A stretch of DNA of 64,000 nucleotides, from positions 186,001 to 250,000 of the forward strand of contig JADJYF010000026.1 in NCBI GenBank assembly GCA_016719885.1, given 5' to 3'. The stretch comes from Pseudomonadota bacterium. GTDB taxonomy: Bacteria; Pseudomonadota; Gammaproteobacteria; Ga0077536. Below are positions 20,351 to 28,397 of this stretch, in pieces. Position numbers and translations under genes: made by a program. The notes beneath the pieces were generated by a model. The model was not told the DNA's origin and ran no database searches. It saw nothing but the letters and a program-made list of their open reading frames with translations. The first letter of the stretch is position 1; every line of letters begins with the position of its first letter.

Positions 20351-21088
20351 CTAGCGCAGCAGACGCGTGGCGTTGGCGCGTGCCATCTGCGCGGCGCCGG
20401 TGTCGCCACGTGCCTGTTCGATATCCCCCAGCAGTCGCCAGGCCGCGACATTCTCGTGTCCGTCGTTGGCCGCCAACGACAAGGCGCGTTGCACGACTTC
20501 GCGCGCGCGCTCGAGGTCGCCGCTCTTGAGATGGGTGTAGGCGAGTTGATGCCACAGGCTCGATTTCGACGGCGCGAGTTTGACCGCGCGTTCCAACGCG
20601 GCCTGTGCGCGGTCCCAATTCTGCTCGGCGGCTGCGTCGTTTGCCGCGTTGACGAGGCTTTGCACGGCCGGGCTCAGGGCCGGCGCGGGCGGCGCGCCAC
20701 CGGCCTCGGGTGTCGACGCTTCGGCGGGCGGCGTTGCCGCGCCGCCGAGATCTTCCGGCGGCAAGGCTTCGGCGGCGAAGCCGAGTTCCGGCGTCGAGGC
20801 CGGCGCGCTGTCACTCATGGTCACCGGCGGCAGCGCTTGCGCACTGCCGGTACGCGGCATCGCCGGTTTGGTGATCAGCGGTCGCGCCGTCAAGCGCGGT
20901 TGCTCGGGCAGGGGAATGGCCCGCGCGCCACTCGGCTGCGGCGCCGGTTGCGTGGCCACCACGCGCTTGTTCGCGCGATCTTCGATGGGCGCCGGCGGTT
21001 CGGGAGGACCGAACAAGCCCGCGCAGCCACTCACGCTTGCCACCATCGCGGCCAACATCAGCGCGCGCATCAGGACGGACGGTTTCAA
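20351..21088 (-). CDS. TPR-repeat outer-membrane lipoprotein, possible PBP1b activator
   Basis: A 245-residue lipoprotein. The signal peptide ends in a lipobox SVSGC (C22), followed by a long Pro/Ala-rich linker and two to three TPR motifs (about 140-240, e.g. NWDRAQAALERAVKLAPS and SGDLERAREVVQRALSLA). Its ATG overlaps the stop of the PBP1b gene in an ATGA. Pseudomonas aeruginosa uses a TPR lipoprotein, LpoP, encoded beside its PBP1b, as the activator; architecture and position suggest the same role here. No sequence-level identity to LpoP is claimed. Confidence 0.8.
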   Translation of the reverse strand: MKPSVLMRALMLAAMVASVSGCAGLFGPPEPPAPIEDRANKRVVATQPAPQPSGARAIPLPEQPRLTARPLITKPAMPRTGSAQALPPVTMSDSAPASTPELGFAAEALPPEDLGGAATPPAEASTPEAGGAPPAPALSPAVQSLVNAANDAAAEQNWDRAQAALERAVKLAPSKSSLWHQLAYTHLKSGDLERAREVVQRALSLAANDGHENVAAWRLLGDIEQARGDTGAAQMARANATRLLR

Positions 21089-23514
21089 TGCAGCAACTCC
21101 TCCAAACGATCAAATACGCTGCCGCGCGCCGACGGCGCGGCCGGCGTCGGTGACGCCGCGTCGGGCGAACAGTCATCCGCATGCAGGACCGGACTGTCGC
21201 GGTGTATGGGCATCGCCACGCCGGTCGGACATTCGGCGGGCAGCACACTGGCCGAGCGCAGGTCGACATTCTGCCACTCGACTTCGGCCGGTAGTTTGAG
21301 TTCCAGCGGCGTGATGGCGGCGCCCTTCATGGCCGCCGCCCACACGCGCATGGCGCCCGTGCTGCCGGTCAGGCCGGTGGGCTTGTTGTCGTCACGCCCG
21401 ACCCACGCCACGCCCAGCAGGTTGCCGCCGAAGCCGGCGAACCAGCTGTCGCGACTGTCATTGGACGTGCCGGTCTTGCCCGCCAAGGGCGTCACGCCGG
21501 GCAGCTGTGCGGCCAATGCCGTGGCGGTGCCCTCCGCCACCACGCGTGTCAGAGCGTAACGCATCAAGGCCGCGGTGGCCGGTTCCATCACCGGCTGCAA
21601 GGCCAGGCCATAGCGCTTGAGCTTGCGTTGGTTCTGATCGGTCACCGCGTTGATGACGCGCGCCGGTACGCGGAAACCGTCGTTGGCGAACACCGTGTAG
21701 ACCTCCGCCAACTCCAACGGCGACGCCTCCACCGCGCCCAGCAGCACCGACGGATATTGCGCCAGCTTGCCCGGCACGCCGAGATGCTGAAGGTAGGTCG
21801 TGACGCGCGACAGGCCGAGCTGCAGGCCGAGATTGACGGTCGCCATGTTGAACGAATGGGTCAATGCGTACAGCAAGCTGACGTTGCCGTGTTCCTTCTT
21901 GTCGAAGTTCTGCGGCTGCCAGCGCTTGCCGTCGGGGCCGGTCCAGGTCACGGCGCTGTCGTTGAGGGTGGTCAACAGGGAGTAGCGCGTCGGCTGGCCC
22001 AGGGCCAGCGAATAGACCAGAGGCTTCACCACCGAGCCGATGGGACGGCGCGCATCGACCACGCGATTGAAGCCGGCATAGTCGGGGTCACGGTCCGACA
22101 CCATGCCCAGCACCTCGCCGCTGGCGGGGTCGAGAATGATCAGCGAGCCCTGCAGGTCACGCTTGCGCATGCGCTTCTCGATATCCGGCAGCGTCGCGCG
22201 TATCGCGTCTTCACAGGACTGCTGCACCTCCACGTCGAGGGTGGTGAATATATTGAGCCCGGCCGCATCGAGATCGCGTGGGCTGTATTCACGGGACAGC
22301 TGACGCCGCACCAGCGCCATGAAGGCCGGGTACTCATGACTGCCGCCGCCGGCGCCGCCGCGCAGCTTCAAGGGCATTTTGCGCAGTGCTTCGAGATCCG
22401 CCGCGGGGATGAGCTTGGCATTGGCCAACAGGCCGAGCACCACGTCGCGGCGCGCCTTCGACTGCTCGGGATGACGGCGCGGATCGAACAAGGTTGGCCC
22501 CTTGACCATGCCGAGCAGCGTTGCCGCCTCCAGCCAATCGAGCTCGCTGAGCGGCTTGGCGAAATAGAAGTGCGCGGCCAGTTCGAAACCGTGGATGGCG
22601 CGATTGCCGTCCTGGCCGAGAAACACCTCGTTCATGTAGGTCTCGATGATCTTCTCCTTGGAGTACTGCCGCTCCAGGGAGACCGCCATCAGGATCTCGT
22701 TCATCTTGCGCAGCAAGGTGCGCTCATGGGTGAGGTAAAGATTCTTGACCAGCTGCTGGGTGAGCGTACTGCCGCCCTGCACCACGCGCTGCGCCATGAT
22801 GTTGACGGCGAAGGCACGCATGAGGCCGATGAAGTCGACGCCGTGATGCTTGAAGAAGCGTCGATCCTCGACCGCCACCAGCGCCGCGACGAACTGCTTG
22901 GGCACCTCGTCGAAGGCCAGCAGCTTGCGGTCTTCGAAACTGGATGGGTTGATGCGCCCGATCTCGGGCGGTTCGAGGCGCATGAGGTCGATGGGCTGGC
23001 CGTTGTCGCGATCGATGACGCTGTCCGGCACGCCACTCGAGAAACTGACTTCGACATGACGACCGGCTTCAGGAAAGTCCCAGAACTTGAAGCCGCGCGA
23101 GAAGAACTCGACGCGCTCACCGTCGACCCGATACTGGCCGACGGCGTTGGGCGCGCTGACGCGCTGGTAGCCGAGGGTATCGAGCTTGCGCGTGAGCCGT
23201 TCGCGCGACACGTTGGCACCGGGGTACAGCTCGAGAGGACGGGCGAACACCCGCGCCGGCAACACCCATTGCTTGTGTTCGAAGGCACTGGTCACTTCGC
23301 GGTCCAGCCACAGCCAGTAGGCGAGGCCGACGAGAATCAACCAGATGAGCAGATGGCGCAGGAAGAATCGCGTGCGGCGGAATCGCGGCGGTCGCGGCGG
23401 CGGCGGGCCGCCCGACGACTTGCCGGTCCTGGAAGGTGGCGGCGCGGCGGCACGCTTGATGCGCGGTTCGTTGCGCACCTGCGGCAGGTCACGCTTCTTG
23501 CTGTTGTTGGCCAC
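21085..23514 (-). CDS. mrcB: Bifunctional penicillin-binding protein 1B
   Basis: An 809-residue class A PBP from GTG 23514; a TTG at 23550 is a poorer alternative because it sits on a terminator. Order: basic cytosolic tail, one TM helix (LLIWLILVGLAYWLWL), UB2H-like region, GT51 glycosyltransferase (VEDRRFFKHHGVDF; catalytic Glu in EDRRF), then transpeptidase with SVVK (nucleophile Ser in PIGSVVKP), SFN and KTGTSND. It polymerises and cross-links peptidoglycan. It overlaps by 4 bases the TPR lipoprotein gene. Confidence 0.94.
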   Translation of the reverse strand: MANNSKKRDLPQVRNEPRIKRAAAPPPSRTGKSSGGPPPPRPPRFRRTRFFLRHLLIWLILVGLAYWLWLDREVTSAFEHKQWVLPARVFARPLELYPGANVSRERLTRKLDTLGYQRVSAPNAVGQYRVDGERVEFFSRGFKFWDFPEAGRHVEVSFSSGVPDSVIDRDNGQPIDLMRLEPPEIGRINPSSFEDRKLLAFDEVPKQFVAALVAVEDRRFFKHHGVDFIGLMRAFAVNIMAQRVVQGGSTLTQQLVKNLYLTHERTLLRKMNEILMAVSLERQYSKEKIIETYMNEVFLGQDGNRAIHGFELAAHFYFAKPLSELDWLEAATLLGMVKGPTLFDPRRHPEQSKARRDVVLGLLANAKLIPAADLEALRKMPLKLRGGAGGGSHEYPAFMALVRRQLSREYSPRDLDAAGLNIFTTLDVEVQQSCEDAIRATLPDIEKRMRKRDLQGSLIILDPASGEVLGMVSDRDPDYAGFNRVVDARRPIGSVVKPLVYSLALGQPTRYSLLTTLNDSAVTWTGPDGKRWQPQNFDKKEHGNVSLLYALTHSFNMATVNLGLQLGLSRVTTYLQHLGVPGKLAQYPSVLLGAVEASPLELAEVYTVFANDGFRVPARVINAVTDQNQRKLKRYGLALQPVMEPATAALMRYALTRVVAEGTATALAAQLPGVTPLAGKTGTSNDSRDSWFAGFGGNLLGVAWVGRDDNKPTGLTGSTGAMRVWAAAMKGAAITPLELKLPAEVEWQNVDLRSASVLPAECPTGVAMPIHRDSPVLHADDCSPDAASPTPAAPSARGSVFDRLEELLH

Positions 23515-23557
23515 GGCTCGAATCGTGAAGAAACCCAGGGGAAAAGCCAAATCCTGG

Positions 23558-23592
23558 CCAAAATAAAAGCCCTTCCCGCGAAGGAAGGGCTT
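23558..23592 (-). terminator. Intrinsic terminator after the histone-like locus
   Basis: A 10-bp perfect stem, AAGCCCTTCC/GGAAGGGCTT (23567-23592), with a 6-base loop and TTTTATTTT on the minus strand. A second 8-bp stem, CACCGTCC/GGACGGTG (23615-23641), lies upstream of it, so the transcript ends in tandem hairpins. It closes the histone-like transcript before mrcB. Confidence 0.85.
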
Positions 23593-23674
23593 GAATCGGT
23601 CGTCTGTCGCGAAACACCGTCCAACCGCTGGTCGGACGGTGCAATCGTCGCAGCCTTCGGGAGGTGGGGCACAT

Positions 23675-23885
23675 TCAGGAAGTCTTATGCTTCCTGTCGT
23701 ATTCCCGCTCCCACTTCCTTGTAAAGGAATCGACAGCCTTCTTCATCGCTGCTCGCTTGGTCTGCTCGGCTTTCCTTAGCCGGGCTGCCTCCCTGCGCAT
23801 GGCAAGGCGGGCTCGGACTTCTGCTTTGGCGGCGTCCAGCCGCTCCAGTTCTTCAGTCTGGCTGTCGCGCGCCGTTACTTTTTTT
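23675..23885 (-). other. Candidate -1 frameshift site and 67-codon extension of the histone-like gene
   Basis: The H1-like frame ends GCG AAA AAA AAG TAA. A -1 slip on A AAA AAG replaces the stop with GTA and opens 67 codons ending at TGA 23675-23677. The extension (VTARDSQTEELERLDAAK at its start, then RLRKAEQTKRAAMKKAVD, then FTRKWEREYDRKHKTS) is charged, helix-prone and free of stops, and about two thirds of its third positions are G or C. It has no good start codon of its own. AAGGT lies about 7 bases upstream of the A-run. The alternative is an A-run length error or a dead remnant. Confidence 0.55.
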
Positions 23886-24051
23886 TCGCTACCTTTTTCT
23901 TGGATGCTTTCTTCTTGGTAGCCTTCTTCTTCGCTACCTTTTTCTTCGCAACTGCCTTCTTCTTCGCGGCAGGTGCCTTCTTCTTAGCAACCTTCTTCTT
24001 TGCAACCGCAGCTACTTTCTTTTTCGCTGCCTTCTTCTTTGCCTTCGCCAT
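23875..24051 (-). CDS. Lysine-rich histone H1-like protein
   Basis: A 58-residue protein made almost wholly of KKKAAKKKVA-type repeats, like bacterial H1/AlgP-type DNA-binding tails. It should coat nucleoid DNA or RNA non-specifically. ATG 24051 follows AAAGGGGGCC; the in-frame ATG six codons upstream lacks a better site. A near-consensus promoter lies 57 bases upstream. The gene stops right on an eight-A run followed by G, and an open -1 frame continues beyond it. Confidence 0.85.
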   Translation of the reverse strand: MAKAKKKAAKKKVAAVAKKKVAKKKAPAAKKKAVAKKKVAKKKATKKKASKKKVAKKK

Positions 24052-24107
24052 GTAGAGGCCCCCTTTCAACTATTGGTTGAGATTAATAACGCAACACCAC
24101 AGTGGCC

Positions 24108-24136
24108 TATATACATCACAAAAAAAATAACTGCAA
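24108..24136 (-). promoter_or_regulatory. Promoter of the histone-like gene
   Basis: TTGCAG (24131-24136) and TATATA (24108-24113), 17 bases apart on the minus strand, inside a conspicuously AT-rich gap (24070-24244). The -35 is within a CTGCAA/TTGCAG inverted repeat with a 5-base loop that could be an operator. A strong, near-consensus match. Confidence 0.75.
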
Positions 24137-24244
24137 TGCAATTGCAGAAATTTTTTGATCTGCGATTAGATTTGTGCTGACGGCACAACACTCGTCATTG
24201 CCATGGGCAATGTCGGCAATGTTTCCTCGAACTTTATTCATGCG

Positions 24245-24895
24245 TCATGCCGACAACGCTTTGATGATCGTCTTGCTGATCGCATCGACTTCACCGATGC
24301 CGTTCACGCGCACGTACTTGAGACGCGGATTGTCGTTCGCGGCGCGCGAGTACAAGTCGACCAGCGGCATGGTCTGTTCGTGATAGACGGCAAGACGTTT
24401 GCGCACCGTCTCTTCCTTGTCGTCGTCGCGTTGAATGAGATCTTCGCCGCTCAGGTCATCCTTGCCCGCGACCTTCGGCGGATTGAACACCACGTGATAG
24501 GAACGCCCCGAGGCCGGATGCACGCGACGGCCGGACATGCGTTTGACGATCTCTTCATCATCGACCGCGATCTCGACCACGTAATCAATCTCGACGCCGG
24601 CGGCGGCGAGGCCTTCGGCCTGCGGAATGGTGCGCGGGAATCCATCGAACAGGAAACCACGCGCGCAATCGGCGGCCTTCACGCGTTCGCCGATGAGGCC
24701 GAGGATGATGTCGTCGGACACCAAGCCACCGGCATCCATGATGCCCTTCGCCGCCAATCCCAGGGGCGTGCCGTCGCGCACCGCGGCGCGCAGCATGTCG
24801 CCGGTGGAAATCTTGGGAATGCCGAAGTGCGCGCACAGCACGTCGCCCTGGGTTCCTTTGCCCGCGCCGGGCCCGCCTAGCAGAATGATACGCAT
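24245..24895 (-). CDS. adk: Adenylate kinase
   Basis: A 216-residue long-form adenylate kinase (ATP + AMP = 2 ADP). P-loop GGPGAGKGTQ at 7-16, AMP site TGDMLRAAV, FDGFPRTIPQA, and the LID with RRVHPASGRSYHVVFNPPK. The LID lacks the four Cys of zinc forms, as is usual in gammaproteobacteria. AGGAAAGAGG precedes the ATG. It is monocistronic or precedes the histone-like gene; no strong terminator is seen between them. Confidence 0.97.
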   Translation of the reverse strand: MRIILLGGPGAGKGTQGDVLCAHFGIPKISTGDMLRAAVRDGTPLGLAAKGIMDAGGLVSDDIILGLIGERVKAADCARGFLFDGFPRTIPQAEGLAAAGVEIDYVVEIAVDDEEIVKRMSGRRVHPASGRSYHVVFNPPKVAGKDDLSGEDLIQRDDDKEETVRKRLAVYHEQTMPLVDLYSRAANDNPRLKYVRVNGIGEVDAISKTIIKALSA

Positions 24896-25077
24896 GCCTT
24901 AACCTCTTTCCTGTAACGTCAATTTAAAAGTTGCCTGGATGATGTTGGCGCGAGGCACTTGGCATCGCGACCGTGAATTCGCTCGAGTTCACAGCGACGG
25001 ACCCGCGGCAGGCGCGGCTGGCCAGAAGCTGCGTTTCGCGGCATAAAATGGCCGTCGGCAAGCAGCAATCCACACCC

Positions 25078-25449
25078 ATGAAAATCGATTTCGACCAGCA
25101 CTCCGGCCTTCTGTCCATCGCCGCCTACGGCCCCGGCTGGATACGCGTGCGCGACACGCGCATCGAGGCACCATGCGTGGTCACCCCCACGGACATTCAT
25201 ACCGATATGCTGCCGACCGCATTCGATCAACTCGACGCCGGACATTTCGAACAGATGGCCGCGCTGCGGCCGGAGATCATCCTGATCGGCAGCGGCTCGC
25301 GCCAGCGCTTCGTCGATCATGCGCGCAGCGTCCAGATGGCGGCAGCCGGCGTCGCGCTGGAGTCGATGGACACCGGCGCGGCGTGTCGGATGTTCAATAT
25401 CCTGGTCAGTGAAGACCGCGCCGTGATCGCGGCCCTGTACATGCTCTGA
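25078..25449 (+). CDS. Mth938/NDUFAF3-domain protein (DUF498 family)
   Basis: A 123-residue single-domain protein of the Mth938-like fold. Family features are GPGWIRVRD near 22, LRPEIILIGSGSRQRF near 62, and GVALESMDTGAACRMFNIL near 91. Mitochondrial relatives (NDUFAF3) assist complex I assembly; the bacterial role is unknown. ATG 25078 was chosen over an in-frame ATG 35 codons upstream, since homologues begin at this point. It is divergent from adk and convergent with rpoS. Confidence 0.85.
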   Translation: MKIDFDQHSGLLSIAAYGPGWIRVRDTRIEAPCVVTPTDIHTDMLPTAFDQLDAGHFEQMAALRPEIILIGSGSRQRFVDHARSVQMAAAGVALESMDTGAACRMFNILVSEDRAVIAALYML

Positions 25450-25465
25450 AGCCGCACCGCCTCAC

Positions 25466-26542
25466 TCACAAATCGGCGAACAGTGCGTCGACCGAGAAGC
25501 CCTCGCGTTCGAGGATCTGGCGCAGGCGCCGCAACGCTTCAATCTGGATCTGCCGCACGCGCTCACGCGTGACACCGATCTCGTTGCCGACTTCCTCGAG
25601 GGTCGCGATCTCGCGACCGTGCAATCCGAAGCGACGCTCCACCACCGCGCGCTGCTTGTCGTTCAACTGCGCCAGCCAGATCTCGAGGTGGCGCTGCACG
25701 TCTTCGTCCTGCAGCAGGTTGGCGGGGTCGCGGTTATGCTCGTCGGGTATGGTCTCGAGCAGCGAGCGTTCCGAATCGCGCTCGGCGGGCACGTCAACCG
25801 AGGCGATGCGTTCGTTCAGTCCCAGCATGCGCTTGACGTCGTCGATGGGCCGGTCGAGCAGGTTGGCGACATCCTCGGGGCTCGGCTCGCGGTCGAGCTT
25901 CTGCGCCAGCTGTCGCGCCGCGCGCAGGTAGATGTTGATCTCCTTGATGACATGGATCGGCAGCCGGATGGTGCGCGTCTGGTTCATCAGCGCGCGCTCT
26001 ATGGTCTGGCGTATCCACCACGTGGCGTAGGTCGAAAAACGGAAGCCGCGTTCCGGGTCGAATTTCTCGACCGCGCGGATCAGGCCCAGGTTGCCTTCCT
26101 CGATGAGGTCAAGCAATGCCAGGCCGCGATTCATGTAGCGCCGCGCAATCTTGACCACCAGGCGCAGGTTGCTCTCTATCATGCGCTTGCGCGCGGCGAC
26201 GTCTCCACGCAGCGACAGGCGCGAGAAGTGCACTTCCTCGGCGGCGCTCAGCAGCGGTGAAAACCCGATTTCGTTGAGATAGAGGCGGGTCGCATCCATG
26301 TCGCCCTGGGAGACTTCGCCGGCCACGAACTGCGGCACTTCGGCGACCGCGGCGTCGCCGTCGGACTCCGCATCCAGCGGCTCGGCGGCGGGGTCGAATT
26401 CCTCGTCGAGCTCGACGAGTTCGTCGTTGATTTCGAGGTCGGCGTCGGCCTCGAACTCGGCCTCACCCGCCGCTACGGCGCCGGGTTCAACGGCATCTTC
26501 CGGCTTCTCGCTCGCGGGTGGTTTGCCACGGTGACCGGCCAT
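25466..26542 (-). CDS. rpoS: RNA polymerase sigma factor RpoS
   Basis: A 358-residue stationary-phase/stress sigma factor. An acidic, low-complexity N extension (~80 residues) is followed by region 1.2 (DATRLYLNEIG), region 2 (LALLDLIEEGNLGLI, FSTYATWWIRQ), region 3 (RLPIHVIKEIN) and region 4 with the helix-turn-helix GVTRERVRQIQIEALRRLR. The nlpD gene lies 14 bases upstream, as in other gammaproteobacteria, where the main rpoS promoter is inside nlpD. Confidence 0.96.
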   Translation of the reverse strand: MAGHRGKPPASEKPEDAVEPGAVAAGEAEFEADADLEINDELVELDEEFDPAAEPLDAESDGDAAVAEVPQFVAGEVSQGDMDATRLYLNEIGFSPLLSAAEEVHFSRLSLRGDVAARKRMIESNLRLVVKIARRYMNRGLALLDLIEEGNLGLIRAVEKFDPERGFRFSTYATWWIRQTIERALMNQTRTIRLPIHVIKEINIYLRAARQLAQKLDREPSPEDVANLLDRPIDDVKRMLGLNERIASVDVPAERDSERSLLETIPDEHNRDPANLLQDEDVQRHLEIWLAQLNDKQRAVVERRFGLHGREIATLEEVGNEIGVTRERVRQIQIEALRRLRQILEREGFSVDALFADL

Positions 26543-26556
26543 GGGTGTTGAAGGCG

Positions 26557-27543
26557 CTATCGGTTCGGAAGGTATTGCAGCGGATCGACTGCCTTTCCAT
26601 TTCGACGAATCTCGAAATGCAGCATCACGTCTGTGGTATCCGAGTTCCCCATTCGTGCGATCGTTTCCCCCGCATCGACGTGGCGGCCTTCCTGTACCAA
26701 GCGCGCTTCATTGTGCGCGTAGGCGCTGAGGAACGTGTCATTGTGCTGGATGATGATAAGCTCACCGTAGCCCCGCAGTCCACTTCCGCTATAGACCACC
26801 GTGCCACCCGCGGCGGCCTTGACCGCTTGTCCGCGCGCGCCGCGAATGTCGATGCCCTTGGTCACCGAACCTGCATCGGCCGCCGATACTTTTCCTTGCG
26901 CCGGCCACATCCAGCGCACACCGGCTTTGTTCAATGCGAGGTTGCTGCCGGCGTCGCTCGCCATTGGTTTGTCGTTGGCATTGTCCGTCGTCATGACCGG
27001 CGCGGCACGCGGTGATGGCGAAGTGGGCGCGGCCGCGGCAGCGGGTGGCGCGCTCGGCGCTGCCTCGATCGGCGCCATGCTGATGCGCGGCGCGGGCTTG
27101 GGCAGCGGCGCGGCGGGCGATGGCGGCGCCACGCGCGGTGCCGTTGCCGCGGCGCTCGGTGGCATGCGCGGCGGCGCCACCGGTGGCGGTGGGCGCAGGC
27201 GCAGCGCCTGGCCGATCACGATCAGATCCGGATTGGAGAGCTGGTTCCAGCGCACGAGATCGCGCACGTCGAGTCCATAGCGCCACGCGATGGTCAGCAG
27301 CTTGTCACCGCTCGCAACCACGTGCACGGCGGGCACGCCCTGGTCGTTGTCGGTCGCCGGCGCGCGGGTCACGCGCGGCGCCACGGCGGGCGTCGCACGC
27401 GCCACGCTGGGCAAGGCCGGCTTCTGTTCGATGGGCGCCTGGTAGTCACTGGCGCAGCCGGCGATCAGCAGCGCCATCGCGCACCACACGGCGAGTGGCG
27501 CGCCCGCGCCGGCCCGGCGTCCATGCATTGCGCGTTCATCCAT
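26557..27543 (-). CDS. nlpD: NlpD lipoprotein, LysM plus degenerate M23 domain
   Basis: A 328-residue activator of the amidase AmiC at the division septum. ATG 27543 has a strong GGAGGAAGG before it. The signal peptide ends in lipobox LIAGC. A LysM (VASGDKLLTIAWRYGLD) follows, then a Pro/Ala linker and a LytM domain. Zinc ligands are lost: TKGIDIRG and MLHFEIR stand where active enzymes have HxxxD and HxH, as in E. coli NlpD. It is directly upstream of rpoS. Confidence 0.93.
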   Translation of the reverse strand: MDERAMHGRRAGAGAPLAVWCAMALLIAGCASDYQAPIEQKPALPSVARATPAVAPRVTRAPATDNDQGVPAVHVVASGDKLLTIAWRYGLDVRDLVRWNQLSNPDLIVIGQALRLRPPPPVAPPRMPPSAAATAPRVAPPSPAAPLPKPAPRISMAPIEAAPSAPPAAAAAPTSPSPRAAPVMTTDNANDKPMASDAGSNLALNKAGVRWMWPAQGKVSAADAGSVTKGIDIRGARGQAVKAAAGGTVVYSGSGLRGYGELIIIQHNDTFLSAYAHNEARLVQEGRHVDAGETIARMGNSDTTDVMLHFEIRRNGKAVDPLQYLPNR

Positions 27544-27614
27544 CACGCCTTCCTCCGTTCGCGGCGCACATTGCATCGGCGTTCCTTGCGCAAGCCGTCT
27601 TCAGCATCGATGCG

Positions 27615-28250
27615 TTACTGCCCCAGTCCTTCGAGCAGAGGCACGAAGCTCACGCGTTCGAGCACGGTTTCCTCGATGCCCTCTTCGCCGCGCGTGTACA
27701 GGCACATCTGTTGGTGGCCGGCGCGGCCGACCGGGATGATCAGGCGTCCACCCACCGCGAGCTGCTCGAGCAAGGCCGGAGGCACGGTGACCGGCGCCGC
27801 CGCCACCAGGATCGCATCGAAGGGCGCATGGGCCGGCCATCCCTGGTAGCCATCGCCGTGACGCACGCGCACGTTGTTGATGCGCAGATCCATCAGCCGC
27901 TGGCGCAGCTTGTTGGCGAGCGCCTCGATGCGCTCGATGCTGAACACGCGCTTGGCGAGCTGCGCCAGCACTGCGCTCTGGTAACCGCAACCCGCGCCGA
28001 CCTCCAGCACCCGCTCGAGCGGGCCGGTGGTGTACAAGGCGGCGGTCATGGCGGCGACGATGTAAGGTTGCGAGATGGTCTGGCCGAAGCCGATGGGCAG
28101 CGCGGTGTTTTCGTAGGCACGGCTGGCGAGCGCTTCATCGACGAACAGGTGACGCGGCGTGGTTCGGATCACTTCCAGCACCGCTTCGGTCTCGATGCCC
28201 ATACGGCGCAATTGCTCCACGAGGCGATTGCGCGCGCGCTGGGAGGTCAT
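27615..28250 (-). CDS. pcm: Protein-L-isoaspartate O-methyltransferase
   Basis: A 211-residue repair enzyme that methylates L-isoaspartyl residues using SAM. ATG 28250 (MTSQRARNRLVEQLRRMGI) matches the family start; a GTG eight codons upstream at 28274 is possible. Motif I is LEVGAGCGYQSAVLA, preceded by LPIGFGQTISQPYIVAAM. surE, its usual upstream neighbour, is absent; the gene lies between argF and nlpD-rpoS. Confidence 0.94.
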   Translation of the reverse strand: MTSQRARNRLVEQLRRMGIETEAVLEVIRTTPRHLFVDEALASRAYENTALPIGFGQTISQPYIVAAMTAALYTTGPLERVLEVGAGCGYQSAVLAQLAKRVFSIERIEALANKLRQRLMDLRINNVRVRHGDGYQGWPAHAPFDAILVAAAPVTVPPALLEQLAVGGRLIIPVGRAGHQQMCLYTRGEEGIEETVLERVSFVPLLEGLGQ

Positions 28251-28397
28251 GCCTATGCCACGGGGATCAGCCACTCGCTTGCACTTAGCTGGATGGTGAA
28301 TGCGCCGACACGCTAGCGGCGGCGCCAGATGCTGTCAATTCACGGCGTCGCGCGCGGCGCCATGGCCACCTGCTTCGCAAGCGATGCGTCAAGCGAC

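Noticed and set aside
21628..23724. 698-codon plus-strand frame opposite mrcB
   Set aside because: Lies fully over intact PBP1b motifs and has no recognisable domain.
23664..23921. Plus-strand frame over the histone-like 3' region
   Set aside because: The minus strand carries the histone frame and its open -1 continuation; the plus frame is Ser/Arg-rich noise.
23875..24051. Tandem repeats in the histone-like gene as a CRISPR or satellite array
   Set aside because: They are coding Lys/Ala repeats in one frame without spacers.
24185..24215. ATTGCC-ATG-GGCAAT hairpin after adk as terminator
   Set aside because: Stem is short with a 3-base loop and no T-run.
26557..27543. NlpD as an active zinc endopeptidase
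   Set aside because: The zinc-binding His residues are replaced, as in E. coli NlpD.
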